Origin: Hyphomonas sp. L-53-1-40
GTDB taxonomy: Bacteria; Pseudomonadota; Alphaproteobacteria; Caulobacterales; Hyphomonadaceae
DNA: 64,000 nt
Direction: 5' to 3'
NCBI RefSeq assembly: GCF_000682775.1
Contig: NZ_AWFI01000016.1
Coordinates: 1-64,000 of the forward strand
Shown here: piece by piece, positions 54,354-64,000 of the stretch
Layout: each line of letters begins with the position of its first letter
How positions within the stretch are numbered: the stretch's first letter is position 1
Position numbers and translations under genes: made by a program
The notes under the pieces: model-generated
The model's input: the letters and a program-made list of their open reading frames with translations, nothing else
The model's database searches: none
What the model was told of the DNA's origin: nothing

Positions 54354-57300
54354 ATGCACATCCGCTTACTGATTTTATCCGTCCTTGCTTATGTCGTGGC
54401 CTCCCCAGCCCCAGCCTCCGGAGACAGCCTCAGCAGTCATGCTGGCGTTAAAACCGTCAACCTGGACTTGTCGGAGGGAACATGGATGAGCCTGGACGTC
54501 AGTCCAGACGGTGAGTTCATTTCGTTCGACCTTCTGAACGATATATACGTGATGCCAGCATCAGGAGGCAGGGCCGTCGCGATCCATCAAGGCTCTGCGG
54601 CACAACGTAGTCCACAATTCAGTGCGGATGGACAATTTCTAACTTATCTGAGCGACGAAAGTGGCGCCGACAATGTCTGGGTATCGCGCGTCGATGGCAG
54701 CGAAGCCCGCCAGATCACGCGGGAAACGCACGCCATGATAGCTGGTCCGGCTTGGGCCGCTGACGGGAAATCCATCGCAGCAGTGAAAACCTATTCCGAC
54801 ATCTTTCGTGTCCGAAACTCTGAAATACACCTCTACGACGTCGATGGCACATCCGATGAGATCATTGTTTCTCCTCCGCTGAGTGGCAAGGATGTTCAGG
54901 AGCCACGTTTTTCGCCCGATGGCCGGCATCTTTATTATACGGAACGTATTGGCGGTGATCACTATGTCTACATGAATACCGGCCTGAAGAACTTCGCCAT
55001 CAACAAGCTGGATCTGGAGACGGGGAAAAAGCGTCGTGCCATTTCCGGCTTCGGTGGTGCATCGACTCCGCAAGTCTCTCCCGATGGCAATTCAGTAGCT
55101 TTCATTCGCCGTCTGGGCGCAAAGACCGTGCTGTTCGTCAAAGACCTGAAAACCGGGTACGAACAGCCAATCTATGACGAACTCGGGCGAGACCTGCACG
55201 GAGATTACCTGCCACAGGAACACTACTATCCATCTTTCGACTGGTTTCCGGATAACCGAACGATTGCGATCTGGGCAAAGGGAAAGATTGTTCGTATCGA
55301 TACACAATCTGCCTATGCTGAAGAAATTCCCTTCAGCCTGACCGCCAGGCACGTGCTTCAGCCAGCCATTCGCGTGAAACAGGACCTTGCGCCCGAACAA
55401 GTCGCCATCCGCACGCTGCGGCAGCTGGCGCCTCAGCCGAACGGTCAGACCATGCTGTTCCGTGCAGTCGGCAAGCTTTGGAAGGTCCAAATGGATGTAC
55501 CAGCCAAACCGGCGCGCCTGACAACTTCCGATGCAGCCGAATCCGACCCTGCCTGGTCTCCGGACGGGCAGAAGATTGTCTATACGAGCTGGACGGATCA
55601 GACCGGCAGTCGGTTGGTCATCCGCAACGCGGCTACGGGAGAGGAAAGGACTATCGTTGAAAGTCGGGGCGTGATCCGAGAGCCACAGTTCTCAAACTCA
55701 GGAGACTTGATCGCGTATCGCATCATGGAACCGGATCCGTCGTTCAATGCGGCTGGACCGGAAACAGGCGTCTACATCGTGAGCACGGCCGAAGAAACCG
55801 CCAAATTCCTTTCCCCGTCGTCCGGTCTGGCCGGCTTCTCGCCCGATGACAGCCGTCTGTTCCTGTTCGCCGAAACTGCCTTCTACGAGCGGCGTGCTTC
55901 CGTTCTGATGAGCATCAATCTTGATGGCAGCGATACCCGGGAACACGCGATCGCTGAAACCGCGGACATACGTAATCTCAGCCTCAGCCCCGATCAGGCC
56001 TGGCTGGGCTTCAAGTATCACAATCGCCCCTATGTCATGCCGTTCGACATCCGTGACGAGCCCATTGTTCTGTCGATGGAAAACAATTCCTCAGCCCGTC
56101 TCCTAAGCGAGACTGGCGGATACGAGATGAGCTGGTCTCCAGACGCCTCCAAACTCTATTGGACCATGGGAGCGGAAATTCTGTCGGTTGACCCTGCCGC
56201 CCAGTCAGCGGCGATCCAATCTACACCCATTCGGATGGAGATGCAGACGGACATGCCTGAAGGCACGATTGCTTTTGTTGGCGGCAAGATCATTCCGATT
56301 GAGGGCGAAGTCATCGAGAACGGCACCGTCATTGTTGAAGGCAATCGCATTACGGTCGTTGGCCCGCGTAGCAAGGTCAAGATACCCCGGAACGCGACCC
56401 GGATAGACATCAAGGGCAAGACACTGATGCCGGGCCTGTTTGATGCCCACGGCCATATTGAATGCTGTTTCCGCTCTGGCACCATGCCGCAACAGCACCC
56501 TACCCGGCTTGCAGCACTTGCTTATGGCGTTACTACGAATTTCGATCCCTACTCCAACGACCTCATGTCATATGAGAGTGGTGAAATGACGCTCACGGGT
56601 GACCTCGTAGGTCCGCGCTGGTTGAAGTCCGGCCAGGTTGTACATGGCCTCGAAGGCCGTACGGACGGAGTTTATCATCCGCTTGCTTCGCTTGAGGATG
56701 CACGCAACGTCCTCAAGCGACGCACCGCGCTTGGTCCATCAATCCTCAAAAGCTACAAATTATCCACACGGGCGCAGCGTCAGCGCTTGCTTCAGGCTGC
56801 CCGTGAATACGGATATATGGTCGATGGGGAAGGTGCCGGTCAGTTCTATACCAATATTGGTATGATTATCGACGGGCACACAAATCTTGAGCACAACCTG
56901 CCCGTGGCTACCTATTACGAGGACCTCCAAAAGCTCATTGCCGCTTCTGATGTGTCAATGACCCCCACCTTGATCGTGACTTTCGGGGAGTTGTTTGGCG
57001 AGAATTTCATCTATGAGAATGAAGATCCCTGGAAGGAGGACAAGGTCAGGACTTTCATTCCGGATGTGAACAATGCCTATAATCCGATTGCAGGCCCAGG
57101 TGGCGCCCCGTTGCACGTACGCTGCATGCATTCGATTCACGTTTCCGATGAAATCTATGATATCGGCTTCCGGTCCGTCGGAAGATCACTCACCAAACTT
57201 GCCGAAGCTGGCGCTACTGTAAATGTCGGTTCGCACGGGCAAGCATCGGGCATCGCCATGCATTGGGAAATGTTGCTGTTTGCTGAAAGCGGCATGGCCC

Positions 57301-57593
57301 CGCTGGATATATTGCGTGCTGCAACATTAAACGGCGCGAAGACCTATGGACTTGATCATCAGCTCGGCTCCATCAAAGCTGGTAAACTGGCCGACATCAT
57401 CATCCTGGACAAGGATCCTACCGTCGACATCCGCAATGCGAACAGCGTCCGCTACACGATGGTCAATGGGCGCCTTTATGATGCGCACACAATGAATGAG
57501 ATCGGCAACTATGACCGCCCCCGGAAGGAATTCTACTGGGAGACTCAACCCACAAACGGAATCGACTGGAAATGGACATGGTCAGGAGACTAG
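54354..57593 (+). CDS. Exported amidohydrolase with N-terminal TolB-like beta-propeller
   Basis: A 1079-residue protein. Signal peptide (about 1-23, ASG-DS). About 30-610: repeated PD40/TolB-like blades (VSPDGEFISFDL, PRFSPDGRHLYY, PAWSPDGQKIVY and similar). About 625-1060: amidohydrolase domain with H699-G-H701 in FDAHGHIECC, GHTNLEHNLPV near 845, and C-terminal ILRAATLNGAKTYG with LADIIILDKDP. The last metal Asp is replaced by GSHGQ, as in this propeller-linked family. Likely acts in the periplasm on a peptide-like or amide substrate. First of a co-directional block; the FGE-like gene follows by 2 nt. Confidence 0.86.
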   Translation: MHIRLLILSVLAYVVASPAPASGDSLSSHAGVKTVNLDLSEGTWMSLDVSPDGEFISFDLLNDIYVMPASGGRAVAIHQGSAAQRSPQFSADGQFLTYLSDESGADNVWVSRVDGSEARQITRETHAMIAGPAWAADGKSIAAVKTYSDIFRVRNSEIHLYDVDGTSDEIIVSPPLSGKDVQEPRFSPDGRHLYYTERIGGDHYVYMNTGLKNFAINKLDLETGKKRRAISGFGGASTPQVSPDGNSVAFIRRLGAKTVLFVKDLKTGYEQPIYDELGRDLHGDYLPQEHYYPSFDWFPDNRTIAIWAKGKIVRIDTQSAYAEEIPFSLTARHVLQPAIRVKQDLAPEQVAIRTLRQLAPQPNGQTMLFRAVGKLWKVQMDVPAKPARLTTSDAAESDPAWSPDGQKIVYTSWTDQTGSRLVIRNAATGEERTIVESRGVIREPQFSNSGDLIAYRIMEPDPSFNAAGPETGVYIVSTAEETAKFLSPSSGLAGFSPDDSRLFLFAETAFYERRASVLMSINLDGSDTREHAIAETADIRNLSLSPDQAWLGFKYHNRPYVMPFDIRDEPIVLSMENNSSARLLSETGGYEMSWSPDASKLYWTMGAEILSVDPAAQSAAIQSTPIRMEMQTDMPEGTIAFVGGKIIPIEGEVIENGTVIVEGNRITVVGPRSKVKIPRNATRIDIKGKTLMPGLFDAHGHIECCFRSGTMPQQHPTRLAALAYGVTTNFDPYSNDLMSYESGEMTLTGDLVGPRWLKSGQVVHGLEGRTDGVYHPLASLEDARNVLKRRTALGPSILKSYKLSTRAQRQRLLQAAREYGYMVDGEGAGQFYTNIGMIIDGHTNLEHNLPVATYYEDLQKLIAASDVSMTPTLIVTFGELFGENFIYENEDPWKEDKVRTFIPDVNNAYNPIAGPGGAPLHVRCMHSIHVSDEIYDIGFRSVGRSLTKLAEAGATVNVGSHGQASGIAMHWEMLLFAESGMAPLDILRAATLNGAKTYGLDHQLGSIKAGKLADIIILDKDPTVDIRNANSVRYTMVNGRLYDAHTMNEIGNYDRPRKEFYWETQPTNGIDWKWTWSGD

Positions 57594-57595
57594 AC

Positions 57596-58456
57596 ATGAA
57601 ATATTCAGCGCTGATCGTAGCAAGTCTCGCACTTATGGCATGCTCCAATAATACCGAAATAAGCGTCAGACCGGACATGGCAACAGTTCAAGCAGCCAGC
57701 TTCTTCATGGGCGAAACGGTTGATTATGGGTATGGAGAGATCGACGGCCCACGTCATGAAGTCAGCATTGAGAGTCCGTTTGCTTTCTCTGTCACCGAAG
57801 TGACCGTTGGCGACTTTCGATCATTCGTTGAGGATTCCGGCTACGTGTCGGAAGGCATCTGCAATATCTATACAGACAACCAGTCCTGGCACATTGCGCC
57901 TGATAGGAATTGGGAACACCCCGGATTTGCGCAAGACGACGATCACCCCGTGGTCTGCGTCAGTTGGGACGACACGCAAGCTTTCACAGCTTGGCTGAGC
58001 GAAAAGACGGGTGAGGCCTTCCGGCTGCCTTCGGAGGCCGAATGGGAATACGTGGCTTCAACCGGCGGCGTCGAAGGTGAAGATGGGCATGTCAGCCATG
58101 ACGAAGCCAATATTGGCCTGGTCGATTGCTGTGGTGGCGTCGTGGAAGGACGCGATCAATGGATGGAAACCGCGCCCGTCGCCAGCTTCCCGGCCGACCG
58201 GTTCGGCATCCACGACATGCGTGGCAATGTGTGGGAGTGGCAAGCAGACTGCCATCAGGAAACCTATGACGGTGCGCCGCTGGATGGCTCTGCGCGCACG
58301 ACATGCACAACGCCCGGAAAACACGTAATACGCGGCGGCTCTTATGGTGATGCTGGCGACTACCTGTCCCCGCGCTACCGACTACCAGGTCCAAAATCGC
58401 AAGGCTATTTCACAGTCGGATTTCGCGTTGCACAGGATGTTGAACAAGCGAGCTAG
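57596..58456 (+). CDS. Formylglycine-generating-enzyme-like (SUMF1) lipoprotein
   Basis: A 286-residue lipoprotein starting MKYSALIVASLALMACSNN (lipobox LMAC). The sulfatase-modifying fold is seen: SFFMGETVDYGYG near 36, VTEVTVGDFRSFVEDSGY near 67, HPVVCVSWDDTQAFTAWLSE near 115, FRLPSEAEWEYVASTGG near 143, and RGGSYGDAGDYLSPRYRLP near 246. In true FGE two cysteines near the last segment do the oxidation; here that stretch has none, so it is probably not an FGE and may bind substrate or modify otherwise. ATG 57596 has AGGAGA. Two nt after the amidohydrolase stop. Confidence 0.8.
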   Translation: MKYSALIVASLALMACSNNTEISVRPDMATVQAASFFMGETVDYGYGEIDGPRHEVSIESPFAFSVTEVTVGDFRSFVEDSGYVSEGICNIYTDNQSWHIAPDRNWEHPGFAQDDDHPVVCVSWDDTQAFTAWLSEKTGEAFRLPSEAEWEYVASTGGVEGEDGHVSHDEANIGLVDCCGGVVEGRDQWMETAPVASFPADRFGIHDMRGNVWEWQADCHQETYDGAPLDGSARTTCTTPGKHVIRGGSYGDAGDYLSPRYRLPGPKSQGYFTVGFRVAQDVEQAS

Positions 58457-58554
58457 CAGGTGCGGTTTTCGCACCACACTCTTCCCAAATCGCATCTGTC
58501 CGCCATTCAGTTTCATAAGTAATCTGTTTTCAAAGCCAGCAATCGAGGATCACC

Positions 58555-59991
58555 ATGCGCATCAAGAGAGACAATTTCCGTGGCCTGCGCGCGATTGGTG
58601 CTGCAATCTCCGTTCTCACCTTGGCGGCCTGCGCCACGAGTGCGCTAAACGCTTCCGCAGAACCTGACGACCAAAACGAGCTTCCACCCTTGATCAATGA
58701 TGGCTTCGAGGGAGAAAGTGCCCTGAAGTTTGATTGGCCTATGCTGGAGATCGGTACTGGGCAGTATGAAGATGGGCCGACGGGCCTGACCGTTCTGAAA
58801 TTTGGCAAGAAGGTAAACGCCGCCGTGGATGCGCGCGGAGGTGGTCCGGGCACTGTGAATGCAGAGTATCTCAAACTTGGCTATACGCAGCCTGAACTGG
58901 ATGCGATCGTTCTGTCCGGTGGCTCTTGGTACGGCTTGGAGGCCGCCACGGCAGTAAACACCGCACTATTGGATGATGGCTATCGGGGCGGCCATTGGAA
59001 CAATGTCGGCCTTGTTGTTGGATCAATCATTTATGATTTTGGAGGGCGCCGCTTAAACGAAATCTATCCGGACAAACGCCTCGCGCAACTTGCCTTGCGC
59101 GCTGCAAAGCCGGGGGTGTTTCCGAACGGCGCTTTTGGCGCAGGGCGTTCGGCAATGAATGGCGGGATATTCGGGTGCAACGCACGATCCGGACAAGGCA
59201 GCGCCTTTCGGCAGATCGGCGACGTAAAGATTGCCGTCTTCACCGTCGTCAACGCATTGGGTGCCGTTACCGACCGGGATGGCAATGTCGTCGCCTGCCA
59301 CAAAGGGACAAACTGGCCCGAAACCCTGAAAGCTTCCGACCTCATGGGAGCCGCACCTGCCAGTCTGCAACCGGACTGGAATGGCGATAAGGACACTCAG
59401 GAATTTGAGAGGAAGAACACGACGATCAGTGTCGTGGTCACCAATCGCGCGATGTCCCCTGCGGAGCTTCAACGCCTCGCTGTTCAAGTTCACACATCCA
59501 TGGCGCGTGGCATTCAACCCTTTGCAAGTGAATTCGATGGCGATGTCCTGTACGCTGTTTCAACCAATGAAGTTGAAGCTGGGCCGGGCATGAACCTGCC
59601 CAGCATGGAAATTGGTGTGGCTGCATCTGAACTTATGTGGGATGCCATTCTGGCTGCTGTTCCACCCCAACAGGTCACTCAGCCCAAGGCTGACCCCGAC
59701 CTGGTCATTCCATCTTCGACACTCCGGGAATATGTCGGCACATACAAATTCAGCGATTTCGCATCGCTCACAGTACGTTTGGAAGACGGAAACCTGGTGG
59801 CGGAGGCTAGCGGAGAGCGCGACGTGTTTCAGATTACCAAAGCCGGACCACGAAGACTGCTAGCTGCAATGCAGGATGTTTTCACTGTAGACCGCGGCCG
59901 CTACCCATTCAGCGTCAAATTCACCGGCGACACCGTGATCGTGAACCCGGGACGATGGCAACAGATCGGACACCGTGTCGAACACGAGTAG
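58555..59991 (+). CDS. P1-family (DmpA-like) peptidase lipoprotein with extra C-terminal domain
   Basis: A 478-residue exported enzyme; signal ends LAACATS (lipobox, Cys near 26). The DmpA/L-aminopeptidase fold spans about 50-375: [16 protein letters not shown] near 91, [15 protein letters not shown] near 120, and the autoproteolysis site in [12 protein letters not shown] with T289/T290 as the N-terminal nucleophile of the beta chain. After about 390 comes a roughly 85-residue beta-rich tail ([20 protein letters not shown]) resembling the DUF3471-type domain of serine hydrolases, not usual in DmpA. Acts on N-terminal residues of peptides or amides. Co-directional with its neighbours (98-nt gap upstream). 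Confidence 0.82.
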   Translation: MRIKRDNFRGLRAIGAAISVLTLAACATSALNASAEPDDQNELPPLINDGFEGESALKFDWPMLEIGTGQYEDGPTGLTVLKFGKKVNAAVDARGGGPGTVNAEYLKLGYTQPELDAIVLSGGSWYGLEAATAVNTALLDDGYRGGHWNNVGLVVGSIIYDFGGRRLNEIYPDKRLAQLALRAAKPGVFPNGAFGAGRSAMNGGIFGCNARSGQGSAFRQIGDVKIAVFTVVNALGAVTDRDGNVVACHKGTNWPETLKASDLMGAAPASLQPDWNGDKDTQEFERKNTTISVVVTNRAMSPAELQRLAVQVHTSMARGIQPFASEFDGDVLYAVSTNEVEAGPGMNLPSMEIGVAASELMWDAILAAVPPQQVTQPKADPDLVIPSSTLREYVGTYKFSDFASLTVRLEDGNLVAEASGERDVFQITKAGPRRLLAAMQDVFTVDRGRYPFSVKFTGDTVIVNPGRWQQIGHRVEHE

Positions 59992-60023
59992 GCCAAATTT
60001 CATTCTATCTATCAGGAATTCAG

Positions 60024-61202
60024 ATGACCAAGTATTCTGCCTTTGACTGGGCCGACGCCCTTTCGCTCGACTCCGATCTGACCGAGGATGAACGCTCGGT
60101 GCAACGAACCGCGCACGACTTCGCTGAGAAGCGCCTCCTGCCGGGTATTGTCGAGGCCAATCGCAACGCACAATTCGACCGAGAAATCCTGAGAGATATG
60201 GGGTCTCTGGGCCTGCTCGGTCCAACATTGCCTGAAGAGTATGGTGGAGCCGGAGTCAGTCACGTCGCCTACGGATTGGTCTCTCACGAAGTAGAGGCCG
60301 TAGACTCCGGCTATCGGTCTGCTCTCAGCGTACAGTCGTCTTTGGTGATACATCCCATTCACGCTTACGGGACAGAAGAACAACGCCAGCGCTGGTTGCC
60401 GGGGCTTGTGTCGGGCGAATTGGTCGGGTGTTTCGGGCTCACAGAGCCAGACCATGGTTCCGACCCTGGTAATATGTCAACTCGCGCTGTTGCTGTAGAG
60501 GGCGGGTATCGCCTGAACGGTGCGAAGATGTGGATCACGAACAGCCCTATTGCTGACGTGCTCGTCGTATGGGCGAAGCTGGATGGCACGATCCGCGGTT
60601 TTGTGCTCGAGCGTGGTATGGAGGGCCTTTCCACTCCGGAGATCCAGGGAAAGCTCGCCCTGCGCGCATCAATCACGGGCGAAATCGTCATGGACGACGT
60701 GTTCGTGCCGCATGACCATTTGCTCCCGAATGCACAAGGTTTGTCTGGTCCATTCGGATGTCTCAACAAGGCCCGGTTCGGAATTGCTTGGGGAGCACTT
60801 GGCGCCGCGCGTAGCTGCTGGATGTCTTCGCGCTCCTATACAATGGATCGGAACCAGTTCGGGCGACCACTTGCGGCGAACCAGCTCATTCAAAAGAAAC
60901 TGGCCGATATGCAAACGGAAATCTCGATAGGACTCCAAGCATGCCTGAAGGTCGGGCGACTGTTCGAAACCAACTCTGCCACGCCCGAGATGATTTCCTT
61001 GATCAAACGAAACAGTACCGGAAAAGCCCTTGATATCGCGCGGGCAGCCCGCGACATGCATGGTGGCAACGGCGTATCGGATGAATTCCACGTGATGCGC
61101 CACATGTGCAACCTCGAAGCGGTCAACACGTACGAAGGCACCCACGACATTCACGCATTGATCCTTGGGCGGGCACAAACCGGAATTGCGGCGTTCAGTT
61201 GA
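60024..61202 (+). CDS. gcdH: Glutaryl-CoA dehydrogenase
   Basis: Converts glutaryl-CoA to crotonyl-CoA and CO2 in lysine, tryptophan and glutarate breakdown. The 392-residue protein matches the GCDH pattern: [20 protein letters not shown] near 73, [20 protein letters not shown] near 137, and the C-terminal [20 protein letters not shown] with catalytic base E371. ATG 60024 has CAGGAA before it. One nt separates it from the CoA-transferase gene, the usual partner for glutarate use. Confidence 0.9.
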   Translation: MTKYSAFDWADALSLDSDLTEDERSVQRTAHDFAEKRLLPGIVEANRNAQFDREILRDMGSLGLLGPTLPEEYGGAGVSHVAYGLVSHEVEAVDSGYRSALSVQSSLVIHPIHAYGTEEQRQRWLPGLVSGELVGCFGLTEPDHGSDPGNMSTRAVAVEGGYRLNGAKMWITNSPIADVLVVWAKLDGTIRGFVLERGMEGLSTPEIQGKLALRASITGEIVMDDVFVPHDHLLPNAQGLSGPFGCLNKARFGIAWGALGAARSCWMSSRSYTMDRNQFGRPLAANQLIQKKLADMQTEISIGLQACLKVGRLFETNSATPEMISLIKRNSTGKALDIARAARDMHGGNGVSDEFHVMRHMCNLEAVNTYEGTHDIHALILGRAQTGIAAFS

Positions 61203-61203
61203 T

Positions 61204-62454
61204 ATGGCGAACGCACTTGACGGTTTGCGAGTTCTGGATCTGAGCAGAGTTCTTGCCGGGCCTTGGGCAACCCAACTTCTGGGAGACCTGGGGGCTGAAG
61301 TCATCAAAATCGAGCATCCAGTGCGTGGAGATGACACACGAAGCTGGGGGCCTCCTTTTCAATTCGGTGAGGATGGCGATACCCGTGAAGCCTCATATTT
61401 TTTAAGCGCCAATCGCAACAAGAAGTCGGTCTGTGTCGACATTTCGACGGAGGCTGGTCAGAGCGTGATTCGCGAGCTGTCGGTTTCAAGCGACGTGCTC
61501 GTCGAGAACTTCAAGACAGGTACGCTTAAAAAATATGGATTGGATGCCGCCTCGCTCAGGCTTCTCAACCCCCGTCTCATCTATTGCTCCATAACAGGCT
61601 TTGGCCAGACGGGCCCTTATGCTGACCAACCAGGATATGACCTGTTGATCCAAGCAATGGGCGGCCTGATGAGCGTCACGGGTGTTCCAGATGGTGAGCC
61701 GGGAGGCGGGCCGCTGAAAGTCGGTGTCGCATTGGTCGATATAGTGACTGGTCTTTATGCAGCCAATGCCATTCAGGCGGCACTTCTGCATCGGGAGCGG
61801 ACTGGCCAAGGCCAGATTATCGACATCTCGCTGCTTGATTGCCTCGTCGCCGCAATGGCCAATCAGTCACAGGGATTTCTCTCAACAGGAGAAAATCCGG
61901 AACGCATGGGCAATGCTCACCCAAGTATTGTACCATACGATGTCTTCAGTACCCGTGATGGGCACATTATCCTGGCAGTCGGAAACGATCTACAATTCAT
62001 TGACCTTTGCGAACGAATTGGCTGTCCCGAATTGCCCCGTGACGACCGGTTCGCAACCAATGGCGCGCGCGTGGCCAACCGGACTTCGTTGACCTCGCTG
62101 TTGACCGAAAAGTTGGGAACGCAGTCAACCAAATACTGGATGAACCTGCTACAGAACAGCAAAGTCCCAGCAGGACCTGTTAACAGAATGTCTGATGTGT
62201 TTGAAAATGCTCAAGTTGGGGCGCGGGGCTTACGCATCACCACCCCCCACCCTACCCTCGGGCCCGTGCCCGGAATCGCCTGCCCAATCCGACTCAGCCA
62301 CACACCCGTCACATACAGATCTGCTGCACCTGGACTGGGTCATGACACGCTCAACGTGTTGACCACTGTGCTTGGTTATTCTCCGGACACAGTCGAAAGA
62401 CTGCGTGCCGAAGGACAGGTGGGTGCCCGACCGTCGAACACGACACCGCGTTGA
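61204..62454 (+). CDS. Family III CoA-transferase, probably succinyl-CoA:glutarate CoA-transferase
   Basis: A 416-residue CaiB/BaiF protein: LDGLRVLDLSRVLAGPWATQ (4-23), LGDLGAEVIKIEHPVRGDD near 25, and the nucleophile Asp in DQPGYDLLIQAMGG near 146. Its ATG lies 1 nt after the gcdH stop, so the pair is coupled; gene pairing with glutaryl-CoA dehydrogenase suggests the substrate is glutarate, as for human SUGCT. That specificity is inferred from context. Confidence 0.86.
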   Translation: MANALDGLRVLDLSRVLAGPWATQLLGDLGAEVIKIEHPVRGDDTRSWGPPFQFGEDGDTREASYFLSANRNKKSVCVDISTEAGQSVIRELSVSSDVLVENFKTGTLKKYGLDAASLRLLNPRLIYCSITGFGQTGPYADQPGYDLLIQAMGGLMSVTGVPDGEPGGGPLKVGVALVDIVTGLYAANAIQAALLHRERTGQGQIIDISLLDCLVAAMANQSQGFLSTGENPERMGNAHPSIVPYDVFSTRDGHIILAVGNDLQFIDLCERIGCPELPRDDRFATNGARVANRTSLTSLLTEKLGTQSTKYWMNLLQNSKVPAGPVNRMSDVFENAQVGARGLRITTPHPTLGPVPGIACPIRLSHTPVTYRSAAPGLGHDTLNVLTTVLGYSPDTVERLRAEGQVGARPSNTTPR

Positions 62455-62646
62455 TAGACGAAGCAATATTCGCCTGAAGCGCTCTCGGTCTTGCAACGCC
62501 TCAGAGCATTCTTGACCTCGCTCTATCACATCCCCGACATGAGGGGTGCGTAATCCGCACCATGCAATTCACTTTTAGCATCTGCACAAATTTTCGTTTG
62601 TCCGTCTTACTCGGATGCAATGTAGCAAAAGCGAGCGGGAGAACAC

Positions 62647-64000
62647 ATGAAACTTAAATATCTTTGGACATCGGGGAGCGCGATTATTGCGCTGATGCAT
62701 GCCGCGAGCGCGCATGCTCAAACAGCTGACGCTCCGGCCGATGATACAGAACTGGTGCAGTCCGCCATTATGGTTACTGCCCAAAAGCGGGAACAGCGCC
62801 TGATCGACGTCCCCATGGCCATCGAGTCCATCTCAGGGGATGAACTGGAAAAACTCGGTGTTGCAAGCGTGCAGGACTTGTCCTTCAGCGTGCCCGGATT
62901 GACCATGCGGGAAGATGGTCCGGGTAGCTACACAATCTTCATCCGTGGGCTGGCGAACCAGTCCGGATCTGGCGCCCTCGTCGGCATGTACATGGACGAG
63001 GCACCTCTCTCACTGAGCGGCTATGACCAACTCAGCCCTGTGGCATTGGACCTTGAACGTGTGGAAGTCCTGAAGGGGCCTCAAGGCACACTCTATGGTC
63101 AAGGTGCCGCGGGTGGTGTCATTCGCTACATCACCGCCGATCCTGTGCTCGACAAAGTCGAAGGCAAGGTCAAAGGTGAACTCTACACGGTCTCTGAAGG
63201 TGAAATGGGCCAGAAGGGCGAATTCATCATCAACACACCGATCATCGAAGACAAACTCGCTGTCCGTCTGGCGGTAGGGGTCGAAAATGGCGGTGGCTGG
63301 ATCGACCAACCCGAGGCAGGCATCGAGGACGGCAATGGCACCGAACTCCTGAACGCGCGCGGGAAAATTCTCTGGGTGCCTACGGAAAACTTCTCGGCCA
63401 AGGCGATGGTCCAGATCCAGCGCGCAGAGACCGAACTCGGCATGGGGTATGAAGAAGCAGATCGTACGGTCGATGTGGGTCCTGACCGCAGCAAGGTGAT
63501 GATTCCGAAGAAGTTCGACTTCAACATCTACAATCTGGAACTGTCCTATGATTTCGGCTTTGCGGAACTGACCTCCTCAACTACGCAGATCGACCATGAC
63601 CACCAGTACCCGTTCTCCTATATCGCGCGCGAAGGAAATTACTCGTACGGATTTGTTGAAGGGAATGATGATCGCTTTGTAGAAGCTGAACAGTTTTCTC
63701 AGGAAGTTCGACTTTCGGATGCATCAGACCACTACGCCTGGACGGTCGGCGCCTACTATAGCGACGGAGAACGCTCCCTGACTGCGGACTATGAGTACGC
63801 ATACGCACCTGGTGGCGACCTGTATCAAGGTGGCGGCGTTCTGTATGACGATCTGTTCTACTATTCCGCTTCGTCGTCCGAATCATACTCTCTGTTTGCG
63901 GACGGCTCATTCGATGTAACGGAAAAGCTGACCCTCGGCGCCGGCATGCGCTATTTCCACGATGAGCAGACCAGCCTGATTGAATATGCACCCGGCACGG
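62647..64000 (+). CDS. TonB-dependent receptor, partial (cut by window end)
   Basis: Open frame of 451 codons running off the edge. Signal peptide about 1-24 (SAHAQTA). Start MKLKYLWTSGSAIIALMHAA; TonB box AIMVTAQKR near 40; plug GISGD... with LEKLGVASVQDLSFSVPGLT near 69 and LERVEVLKGPQGTLYGQGAA near 136; barrel strands start about 190. GGGAGAACAC precedes the ATG. Follows the glutaryl-CoA pair by 192 nt in the same direction, so it may import the substrate of the block's enzymes. Different subtype from the 43.5-kb receptor (longer, FecA/sphingomonad-like plug). Confidence 0.9.
   Translation, partial: MKLKYLWTSGSAIIALMHAASAHAQTADAPADDTELVQSAIMVTAQKREQRLIDVPMAIESISGDELEKLGVASVQDLSFSVPGLTMREDGPGSYTIFIRGLANQSGSGALVGMYMDEAPLSLSGYDQLSPVALDLERVEVLKGPQGTLYGQGAAGGVIRYITADPVLDKVEGKVKGELYTVSEGEMGQKGEFIINTPIIEDKLAVRLAVGVENGGGWIDQPEAGIEDGNGTELLNARGKILWVPTENFSAKAMVQIQRAETELGMGYEEADRTVDVGPDRSKVMIPKKFDFNIYNLELSYDFGFAELTSSTTQIDHDHQYPFSYIAREGNYSYGFVEGNDDRFVEAEQFSQEVRLSDASDHYAWTVGAYYSDGERSLTADYEYAYAPGGDLYQGGGVLYDDLFYYSASSSESYSLFADGSFDVTEKLTLGAGMRYFHDEQTSLIEYAPGT

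Noticed and set aside
1-64000. CRISPR array, IS element, prophage or defence island
   Set aside because: No repeat-spacer pattern, transposase, integrase, restriction, toxin-antitoxin or cas-like protein was found; the neighbours look like core chromosome and catabolic genes.

Overview
The window looks like a chromosomal segment of an alphaproteobacterium, most probably Caulobacterales/Hyphomonadaceae (Hyphomonas/Henriciella-like); this is inferred from gene content and order, not from a marker gene. The pointers are plsX-fabH-ihfA-merR, a Cbp3-type bc1 chaperone beside bamE, an RNase E/G-like gene next to yacG, a type II NADP isocitrate dehydrogenase, a NepR-like small protein, many acyl-CoA enzymes and TonB-dependent receptors. 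Composition looks even and moderately GC-rich. I see no insertion sequence, phage, integrase, CRISPR array or rRNA.

Layout. 0.2-4.4 kb: pgi, RNase E/G-like gene, yacG, tRNA-Phe, then an acyltransferase-like pair. 4.4-8.5 kb: LysR regulator, two acyl-CoA dehydrogenases and a crotonase (acyl-CoA degradation). 8.5-11.8 kb: flavoprotein, trmJ-type RNA methyltransferase, icd. 11.8-17.9 kb (minus strand): fabD-fabG-acpP-fabF-mltG-yicC-gmk, ending in an unlisted 38-residue membrane protein whose start overlaps the gmk stop. 18.1-20.9 kb: rpsF-rpsR-rplI, terminator, dnaB. 20.9-31.6 kb: hydrolase, crotonase-like protein, amidohydrolase, membrane hydroxylase, acyl-CoA synthetase, PLP enzyme, MaoC, msrB, oligopeptidase B. 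31.6-35.9 kb: tRNA-Pro, merR, ihfA, fabH, plsX, Cbp3-like chaperone, bamE. 35.9-43.3 kb: two small genes (one NepR-like), a hydrolase, SDR, CoA-transferase, two family 2 glycosyltransferases and a D-2-hydroxyacid dehydrogenase.

43.3-52.2 kb is a carbohydrate island that reads as a sucrose (or other fructoside) utilisation regulon: outer-membrane TonB-dependent receptor, LacI regulator, cytoplasmic clan GH-J sucrose-active enzyme, MFS permease, ROK fructokinase and a GT20 trehalose-phosphate-synthase-like enzyme. Three exact copies of TTGCAATCGATTGTATTT lie only in front of the receptor and in the MFS/fructokinase divergent promoter, which I read as operators for the LacI protein. Fructose-6-phosphate and glucose-6-phosphate could then meet pgi at the left edge.

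52.2-64 kb: small proteins, a GNAT enzyme, then a co-directional block of exported or lipid-anchored hydrolases (beta-propeller amidohydrolase, formylglycine-enzyme-like lipoprotein without the active cysteines, P1-family peptidase with an extra C-terminal domain), glutaryl-CoA dehydrogenase, a glutarate-type CoA-transferase and a second TonB-dependent receptor cut by the window edge. This could be uptake and breakdown of an amide or lysine-derived compound ending in glutaryl-CoA; that link is inference. All starts were chosen by eye from Shine-Dalgarno spacing and family N-termini; no search was run.
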